From: Aquificaceae bacterium
GTDB lineage: Bacteria > Aquificota > Aquificia > Aquificales > Aquificaceae
Reading direction: 5' to 3'
Length of the DNA stretch: 11,324 nucleotides
Assembly (NCBI GenBank): GCA_015490215.1
Contig: WFYH01000055.1
Coordinates: 1 to 11,324, forward strand
Shown: positions 1 to 4,345 of the stretch, in pieces
How positions within the stretch are numbered: the first letter of the stretch is position 1
How the letters are laid out: each line of letters starts with the position of its first letter
Translations under genes and position numbers: made by a program
Notes under the pieces: model-generated
The model's database searches: none
Told to the model about the DNA's origin: nothing
What the model saw: the letters and a program-made list of their open reading frames with translations, nothing else

Positions 1-2
1 CT

Positions 3-716
3 GTAAAGCAGATGCTACAACCGCTCCCTGATTCAGCTACATATCCAAACATAGGTTAAGACTACTTTATACAAAACGCTCCAAACACATGGACTAATGC
101 CACAGGGGCAAGGCTCGTTGGGACTGTAAAGGACACCTGTGACGTTACCTTTGATTCCACAAACAAGCAGTTGTCACTATCCAAATGCTCCAACAACAAC
201 AACAACAACAAGACATTCACTATCAAGAAGCGTGATAACGATTATAGGACTTGGCTGTCTTCAACCAACGGCGTAGATCATCAGCTCACCTACTTTGACT
301 CGGATACCATATGTCTTTATACTTACGATCAGACAGGCAGGTTCTGTATTACAAAGCAACCTGCTCCTGATTTCAACACGGTCCAAAACTTCTTCACACC
401 GGGCAAAAAGTTTGCTTACTACAAGTGGAATGAAAGCACGTGGGCTTTGAAATACTGTCTGACACTAACAGGTAGTAGCAACAGCCTTACCTTCACGGGC
501 TACAGATACAAGACAGGCGGAACTATAGGCGGAACTGTTTCCCTTGGCATAGCAACGGCGGAGTTTTCCAAAAACTCCGATTCGGATAATCCCAACAGCA
601 CAGGCCTTCTGCTTAGAAGCATCGTAAAGGTTGATACAACCAACGGTATAGCAATAGGGGATGATCCTGATGATCCAAACATAGCCCTGCTTGTGGAAAC
701 TGACCATTGCCCATAG
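3..716 (+). pseudogene. Interrupted secreted/surface protein, possibly pilin-associated; 5' end outside window
   Basis: The family is not recognised. One frame is open from base 60 to the TAG at 714-716 (218 codons). The same frame continues to the left edge except for a TAA at 57-59, and the other two frames are also closed within the first 60 bases. The readable part has six cysteines, is rich in Asn, Thr, Ser, Gly and aromatic residues, and carries a run of six Asn encoded by a CAA/AAC tandem repeat (191-211). This differs from the Lys/Glu-rich cytoplasmic proteins nearby and suits an exported, disulfide-containing protein. A prepilin N-terminus starts 45 bases downstream, so a minor pilin or pilus-associated protein is a reasonable guess. 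The only possible start inside the open part is a TTG at 171, with no Shine-Dalgarno sequence, so a broken gene is more likely than a 181-residue protein. A sequencing error at 57-59 remains possible. Confidence 0.5.
191..211. repeat. (CAA)7 trinucleotide microsatellite
   Basis: Seven perfect CAA units lie inside the surface-protein frame and encode six consecutive Asn codons followed by Lys. Because the unit is three bases, a copy-number change would alter the length of the Asn run without shifting the frame. Confidence 0.9.
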
Positions 717-760
717 CCGTTAAGGTTGCCGAGGGAACGTTTTTTTACAAATTGGGTTAT

Positions 761-907
761 ATGAGGGGGAGGGGATTTACACTAATAGAGCTTGCTATTG
801 TCCTAAAGCGCCTTTATAGGACTTACAGGATATGTATTTCCAGTTTAAGTTTCAGGATTTTTTCTGGACTACCTCTATCCTCTCTAAAAGCTTTCGGCTG
901 GGTTTGA
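761..907 (+). pseudogene. Truncated type IV prepilin N-terminus
   Basis: From ATG 761 the frame reads MRGRGFTLIELAIVL. This is a textbook class III prepilin leader: short, basic, Gly at -1, Phe at +1 and Glu at +5, the site cut and N-methylated by prepilin peptidase PilD. In a real pilin about 20 hydrophobic residues and a globular domain follow. Here the hydrophobic stretch stops after AIVL (near base 805) and continues as a basic, non-hydrophobic sequence that runs antisense into the HU/IHF gene and ends with TGA at 905-907. The prepilin part is therefore real but the gene is cut off. There is no clear Shine-Dalgarno sequence. It could be a deletion scar or an unexpressed pilin cassette. 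Function as a pilin is unlikely. Confidence 0.7.
800..822. repeat. Imperfect inverted repeat at the pilin breakpoint, 3' of the HU/IHF gene
   Basis: The arms GTCCT and AGGAC, plus inner arms AAAG and CTTT, form a 9-bp stem with a 3-base CGC loop and a 2-base AT bulge. It lies 30 bases past the HU/IHF stop on the minus strand, where a terminator would be expected. However, neither strand has a T-rich tail after it, so it is not a standard intrinsic terminator. It also sits exactly where the prepilin reading frame loses its pilin character. Confidence 0.45.
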
Positions 908-1154
908 AAATTATGACCTTCCTATCGGGCACCGGGACAACCTCACCCGTTCTGGGGTTCCTGCCTACCTTTTTCTTTCTGAATTTAACCTGAAATGTTC
1001 CGAACCCAGTTATTTGAACCTTGTTTCCGTTTATGAGTGCACCTTCTATAAGCTGGAACACCTCATTAACGATTTCGTAAATTTCCCTTTTTGTGAGCGT
1101 TTCGCCCTCGGGCAGGTGCTCGTATATGTAGTCAGCTATCTCCCGCTTGGTCAT
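852..1154 (-). CDS. HU/IHF-family nucleoid DNA-binding protein
   Basis: This is a 100-residue protein of the HU/IHF family, the small dimeric proteins that bend DNA in the nucleoid. Visible family features are the N-terminal helical region (1-45), the core ITGFGTFQV (48-56) and the arm motif GRNPRTGE (64-71), whose Pro67 is the residue that intercalates between base pairs in family structures. The conserved C-terminal IIFKPSRKLLERI follows. Length is normal (90-105). The ATG lies one base after the rpsA TAG, with a GGAAG sequence inside the end of rpsA, so translation is probably coupled to S1. E. coli has ihfB directly after rpsA, which by position points to IHF. By sequence it cannot be assigned to HU, IHF-alpha or IHF-beta, and a second subunit is not in the window. 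Confidence 0.93.
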   Translation of the reverse strand: MTKREIADYIYEHLPEGETLTKREIYEIVNEVFQLIEGALINGNKVQITGFGTFQVKFRKKKVGRNPRTGEVVPVPDRKVIIFKPSRKLLERIEVVQKKS

Positions 1155-1155
1155 G

Positions 1156-2766
1156 CTACATCTTCCACTTTTTCTTCAGGATTTCACCGAGTTTGAAACC
1201 ACCGGTGCTGACTTCCTCTTTTACCACTTCCTGAGGCTCTTCCTCTCTCTCCTTTTCCTCTCCTCTGAGGGCTTTGATGGAGAAGGTGATCTTACCTTCC
1301 TTCGTGTCAAGGTCTATTATCTTTACTTCGTATTCTCCGCCCTCTTCCACCCTAATGTCCCGGGGAACCTCAGAGAAGGGTAGAAGTCCTTCCACACCCT
1401 CGGGAAGCTCAAGGAAAGCACCGAAGGGCAAAACCTCCTTGACCTTGAGGGTAAGGGTATCGCCTACGTTGTATTTTTTCTCAACTTCCTCCCACGGGTT
1501 GGGAGTAAGCTGTTTGAGTCCAAGCTTTATGTATCTGCCCTCAAGACCAAGGATCATAAACTCCTTCTCTTCACCCTCCTGAAGGACATCTTCTATCTTC
1601 TTTACCTTCTTCCAAGCGAGATCGCCCTTGTGAATTACTCCCTTTACTTTGGGGTCACCTATATCTACAAGCGCTCTGTTCTTTTCTATCCTCTCAACTT
1701 TACCCTTTATCTTGGTTCCCGCAGGGTGCTTTTGGAGAAACTCCTCCCACGGTTTGGGAAGAGCCTGTTTTATGCTCAAGAATACCCTTCTCTTTCTCGG
1801 ATCCATACGGAGGATTTTTGCTTTAACGGTATCTCCCTTCTGGGGAACCTCACCGTTCCAGCTGACCTCGTCCGCAGGGACAAACCCTTCAACTCCCTCA
1901 TCTATATCTATTACCACTCCCTTAGATGTTACCTGATACACCCTTCCTTCAATTATGTCCCCCTCCTTGTGCTCCTCCTTAAAGCGCTTCCAAGGGTCTT
2001 CCTTCATCTCCTTGAGGGAAACTATGATGAAGTCCTTTCCTTTGCTCTTTTTCTTTACCTTTACCCTTATGATCTCGTCAATCTCCGCGTAGTTGTAGGG
2101 ATTTCTATCTCTTCCCCAAGATAGTTCCTCTCTGGGAAGGAATGCTCTGAGGACACCGTCTATTATCAGGGTTATACCCTTATTGGGGTCTATCTTCACC
2201 ACCTTGCCTTCTACCACATCTCCCTTTTTCAGCTCTTTGAGGAGTTCCTGCTTCCTCTTTTCCCTTTCTTCTTCTATGTATGCTTTGTGGGACACCACAA
2301 CCCTCGGTTTATTGTCTTTGAAGGTAATTTCAAGAACCTTCACCCTTACAGGTTTTCCCACGGACACCCTTTTTGCAGTTTCACTGGAGGGAAGGAAGGC
2401 TTTGACTCCTTCTATGTCAACTACAAACCCACCTTTTACTTTTTTCTCTACGTTACCGACTATGTCTCTTCCTTCCTCCTTTACCTTTTTGAGAGTCTCT
2501 ATACCTTTTTGTTGGGCAATTACCTTGTAAGAAAGGCGTGGATGCTCAAGGCGGGGTGAGATCCTGACGATCACCGCCTGAATTTCATCTCCCTCTTTGG
2601 CATCAGGAATTTCTTCCTTGGGAATTATCCCCTCGACTTTATAACCTATGTCTACGTAGACGTAGCGGTCATCTATCTTTACTACCTTACCGCTTACGAG
2701 CTTGCCCTTTTTAAAGTCCTCTTCCTGCGGTAGGGCTTGGCTCAGGAGTTTCTCAAATTCGTCCAT
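1156..2766 (-). CDS. rpsA: 30S ribosomal protein S1
   Basis: S1 sits at the mRNA entry side of the 30S subunit and helps bind and unfold mRNA. With the start chosen here it has 536 residues and six S1 (OB-fold) repeats at about 21-82, 100-161, 181-253, 268-334, 351-418 and 434-499. The later ones show the RNA-binding pattern well, for example KGVVIDIDEGVEGFVP and FGAFLELPEGVEGLLP. E. coli S1 has about 557 residues and also six repeats. After the last repeat comes an acidic linker and then a short basic tail containing FKLGEILKKKWKM. A longer frame begins at a TTG at 2802, but ATG 2766 has a GGAGG 5 bases upstream, and the TTG would lie upstream of the predicted -10 box. It is transcribed together with the HU/IHF gene that follows after one base. 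Confidence 0.96.
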   Translation of the reverse strand: MDEFEKLLSQALPQEEDFKKGKLVSGKVVKIDDRYVYVDIGYKVEGIIPKEEIPDAKEGDEIQAVIVRISPRLEHPRLSYKVIAQQKGIETLKKVKEEGRDIVGNVEKKVKGGFVVDIEGVKAFLPSSETAKRVSVGKPVRVKVLEITFKDNKPRVVVSHKAYIEEEREKRKQELLKELKKGDVVEGKVVKIDPNKGITLIIDGVLRAFLPREELSWGRDRNPYNYAEIDEIIRVKVKKKSKGKDFIIVSLKEMKEDPWKRFKEEHKEGDIIEGRVYQVTSKGVVIDIDEGVEGFVPADEVSWNGEVPQKGDTVKAKILRMDPRKRRVFLSIKQALPKPWEEFLQKHPAGTKIKGKVERIEKNRALVDIGDPKVKGVIHKGDLAWKKVKKIEDVLQEGEEKEFMILGLEGRYIKLGLKQLTPNPWEEVEKKYNVGDTLTLKVKEVLPFGAFLELPEGVEGLLPFSEVPRDIRVEEGGEYEVKIIDLDTKEGKITFSIKALRGEEKEREEEPQEVVKEEVSTGGFKLGEILKKKWKM

Positions 2767-2771
2767 TAGTG

Positions 2772-2776
2772 CCTCC
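2772..2776 (-). promoter_or_regulatory. Shine-Dalgarno of rpsA (decides the start)
   Basis: GGAGG on the minus strand, 5 bases before ATG 2766. The alternative TTG at 2802 and ATG at 2790 have nothing comparable. Confidence 0.8.
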
Positions 2777-2788
2777 ACGGAGGAATAC

Positions 2789-2816
2789 ATTATATCAAAC
2801 AAAGCTCTTACTTCAA
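2789..2816 (-). promoter_or_regulatory. Sigma70-type promoter of rpsA-HU/IHF
   Basis: Minus-strand -35 TTGAAG (2816-2811), a 16-base spacer and a perfect -10 TATAAT (2794-2789). Transcription would start near 2782 and give a leader of about 16 bases containing the GGAGG. It lies between the end of nth and the rpsA start, so S1 can be expressed independently of bcp-nth. Confidence 0.6.
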
Positions 2817-2827
2817 ATTTTCTGCAG

Positions 2828-3508
2828 TCAAACTTTTACCGTGCAGGAAGGACACAGATCGCATAGAGGGCATTCCTCACACTTTGGGTTACGGGCGGTG
2901 CATACATTTTTCCCGTGGTTCATCAGAAGAAGGGAAAACCTTCTCCAATCCTCTTTGGGAACCTGTTCGGATAGCTCCTTTTCTACTTTGTCTGCATCTT
3001 TCTTATCCGTTAGCCCCAGCCTTTGAGACACTCTGAGGACATGCCTGTCTACTATCATTGCAGGCAAACCGAAGGCACCGCCTATAACCATGTTGGCAGT
3101 TTTTCTGCCCACACCGGGCAGCTGTGTAAGCTCTTCAACGGTTCTTGGAACTTCTCCGCCGAAATCCTCGACAAGTTTTTGACAGCAGCTCTTTATAAGC
3201 TTTGCCTTCCTTCGGTAAAAATTTACCGAGCTGATATCCCTTTCAATCTCTTCAAGGGGAGCATTCAAAAAGTCCTCAGGGGACTTGTATTTTGAAAAGA
3301 GAGATGCTCTCAGACTGTTTACCTTCTTATCCGACTCTTGAGAGGCGAGTATAGCTTCTATGAGAAGCTCAAAGGCATTTTCGTATTCAAGCTCAAGGGC
3401 AGGTTCGGGATAGAGCTTCCCGAGATCCTTAAGAATCCTGTCTACGACAGCTTTTCTATCTCCTTTAGGACCTGAGCCACGTGCCCCTTTGCCTTTACGT
3501 TGCGCCAT
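2828..3508 (-). CDS. nth: Endonuclease III (DNA glycosylase/AP lyase)
   Basis: Endonuclease III removes oxidised pyrimidines from DNA and cleaves the strand at the resulting abasic site (base excision repair). The 226 residues show the helix-hairpin-helix LPGVGRKTANMVIGGAFG with catalytic Lys136 and the downstream catalytic Asp154 in VDRHV. The C-terminal [4Fe-4S] loop has Cys203, 210, 213 and 219 in the C-x6-C-x2-C-x5-C spacing of E. coli Nth. Relative to E. coli Nth (211 residues) there is a basic N-terminal extension of about 18 residues (MAQRKGKGARGSG). Its codons lie inside the end of bcp, overlapping by 67 bases in another frame. No ATG, GTG or TTG follows in frame before the conserved core, and AAAGGTGAT precedes this ATG, so the overlapping start is supported. 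Confidence 0.95.
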   Translation of the reverse strand: MAQRKGKGARGSGPKGDRKAVVDRILKDLGKLYPEPALELEYENAFELLIEAILASQESDKKVNSLRASLFSKYKSPEDFLNAPLEEIERDISSVNFYRRKAKLIKSCCQKLVEDFGGEVPRTVEELTQLPGVGRKTANMVIGGAFGLPAMIVDRHVLRVSQRLGLTDKKDADKVEKELSEQVPKEDWRRFSLLLMNHGKNVCTARNPKCEECPLCDLCPSCTVKV

Positions 3509-3918
3509 GCTTTTATCACCTTTCCCTCTTCATCTATAATGAAGGTTGACCTTATTATCCCCTTGGTGGTTTTTCCATACATCTTCTTTTCCCCGTAAGC
3601 GCCGAAGGCTTCTGCAACCTTTTTGTCAGGATCGCTCAAAAGTATAAAGTTAAGTCCGTGCTTCTCTTTGAAGTTTTTGTGGGATTTTATGCTATCGGGG
3701 CTTATTCCTATTACGATGTAACCCTTTTCCGAAAGTACCCCAAGGCTGTCCCTGAAATCGCAGGCTTCTGTAGTGCAGCCGGGCGTGTTGTCTTTGGGAT
3801 AAAAGTAGAGGATAACTTTTTTACCCCTGAAATCCTTAAGGCAAAACTCCCTTTCCTGCCCCTTTTCATCTATGCCCTTAAGGCAAAAATCAGGTGCCTT
3901 CTGTCCTTCTTCCACCAT
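3442..3918 (-). CDS. bcp: Peroxiredoxin, Bcp/PrxQ type
   Basis: This is a thiol peroxidase that reduces H2O2 and organic peroxides in the cytoplasm. The 158 residues have the usual Bcp length and fold: APDFCLKG at the N-terminus, then YFYPKDNTPGCTTEACDFRD holding the peroxidatic Cys48 and resolving Cys53 (five apart, as in E. coli Bcp), then RSTFIIDEEGKVIKAW near the C-terminus. A GAGGTG lies 7 bases before the ATG. It leads a pair with nth, whose start lies inside its last 67 bases, so an antioxidant enzyme and an oxidative DNA-damage repair enzyme are co-transcribed. A TACAAT at 3950-3955 (minus strand) could be its -10 box, but no good -35 was found. Confidence 0.95.
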   Translation of the reverse strand: MVEEGQKAPDFCLKGIDEKGQEREFCLKDFRGKKVILYFYPKDNTPGCTTEACDFRDSLGVLSEKGYIVIGISPDSIKSHKNFKEKHGLNFILLSDPDKKVAEAFGAYGEKKMYGKTTKGIIRSTFIIDEEGKVIKAWRNVKAKGHVAQVLKEIEKLS

Positions 3919-4136
3919 AGCTCTTCACCTCATAGGATTTTGGCTAACTATTGTAGCAGTTTTTACGAATTCAAACTTAAACATTTCAAAATTGAGCCGA
4001 TATCTCTACCGGCATCGGATAGAAGCCATCCTATTTGCTCGCTCGGAAAACTCCTTATCGTAGACAGCTTTTTATATTACTAATCATGAAATCACCCGAA
4101 TTTCCAGAATAGTTCGTAGGTTGCTATGTATATCTT
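3919..4136. other. Divergent intergenic region, bcp side
   Basis: No coding frame with family signals is visible. The stretch is AT-rich and must hold the bcp-nth promoter. A possible minus-strand -10 (TACAAT, 3950-3955) was found without a convincing -35. An inverted repeat CCGAT / ATCGG with a 12-base spacer lies at 3997-4018 and could be an operator. Nothing else stands out. Confidence 0.5.
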
Positions 4137-4166
4137 TTGCAATACAATTTATATCGTTAGCATAAT
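4137..4166 (+). promoter_or_regulatory. Possible promoter upstream of the structured bamA leader
   Basis: TTGCAA (4137-4142), an 18-base spacer and CATAAT (4161-4166), within a very AT-rich stretch. Initiation would fall near 4173, just before the block of complementary segments at 4188-4291. A second AT-rich -10-like TATATT lies at 4173-4178. Neither is strong enough to be certain. Confidence 0.35.
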
Positions 4167-4187
4167 GGTAATTATATTAACTTACAT

Positions 4188-4291
4188 TAACACCAGACAC
4201 TAGGGTCCTAAAGAAGGAGTAAGCGAACTACAAAGCAGCTGGTGCTGGGTGGGGCCTTCAGTCTAAGGTGTTAGCATCCTTGTGTCGGAGT
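4188..4291 (+). ncRNA. Candidate structured RNA or bamA leader with two exclusive folds
   Basis: Fold A pairs TAACACC (4188-4194) with GGTGTTA (4267-4273), AGAC (4195-4198) with GTCT (4261-4264), and AGG (4202-4204) with CCT (4255-4257), with further pairs inside. Fold B pairs CC-GACAC (4193-4200, one bulged A) with GTGTC-GG (4282-4288), then AGGGT (4202-4206) with ATCCT (4276-4280), about 12 pairs. Fold B also allows GAAGG (4213-4217) with CCTTC (4255-4259). Both folds use 4193-4204, so they exclude each other. A small hairpin CAGC-TGGT-GCTG (4236-4247) fits either. No tRNA, tmRNA, SRP or RNase P signature was seen and no known riboswitch was recognised. Evidence is complementarity only. It could be a free RNA, a 6S-like rod, a regulatory leader of bamA, or chance. 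Confidence 0.4.
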
Positions 4292-4316
4292 CTTAAAAGC
4301 TTGAATTATGATGTGC

Positions 4317-4329
4317 GGCATGAAATGCC
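4317..4329 (+). repeat. Perfect short palindrome next to the bamA -10 box
   Basis: GGCAT-GAA-ATGCC, a 5-bp stem with a 3-base loop, ends one base before the TATAAT at 4331. It lies in the -35/-10 spacer, so it may be an operator. It is too short and lacks the T-tract needed to be a convincing terminator for the upstream RNA. Confidence 0.4.
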
Positions 4330-4330
4330 T

Positions 4331-4336
4331 TATAAT
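4331..4336 (+). promoter_or_regulatory. -10 box of bamA (leaderless start suggested)
   Basis: Perfect TATAAT ending 9 bases before the GTG start. Initiation 6-7 bases after it would leave a leader of only 2-3 bases. No matching -35 was seen at a 16-18 base spacing. Confidence 0.5.
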
Positions 4337-4345
4337 CCTTAACCC

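Noticed and set aside
191..211. Phase-variable repeat
   Set aside because: The unit is three bases, so slippage would not switch the reading frame.
171..716. A complete 181-residue protein from TTG 171
   Set aside because: No Shine-Dalgarno sequence, and the same protein-like frame continues upstream to a stop at 57-59 and beyond, so it is a fragment of a longer gene.
717..746. Intrinsic terminator: CGTT...AACG followed by seven T
   Set aside because: The stem has only four pairs around a 14-base loop, so the T7 tract alone does not make a convincing terminator.
1630..2124. Plus-strand open frames opposite rpsA
   Set aside because: Shadow frames of the S1 repeats, with no family motifs.
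2767..2802. Longer rpsA start at TTG 2802 or ATG 2790
   Set aside because: These codons lie upstream of or inside the predicted -10 box and lack a ribosome binding site, whereas ATG 2766 has GGAGG at 5 bases.
800..4213. Shared GTCCTAAAG at 800-808 and 4205-4213 as a dispersed repeat
   Set aside because: Only nine bases are shared and the flanks differ; such a match is unremarkable in a window this size.
4188..4291. tRNA, tmRNA, 4.5S RNA or RNase P RNA
   Set aside because: No T-arm sequence, no CCA end, and none of the conserved cores of these RNAs; the helices do not form a cloverleaf.
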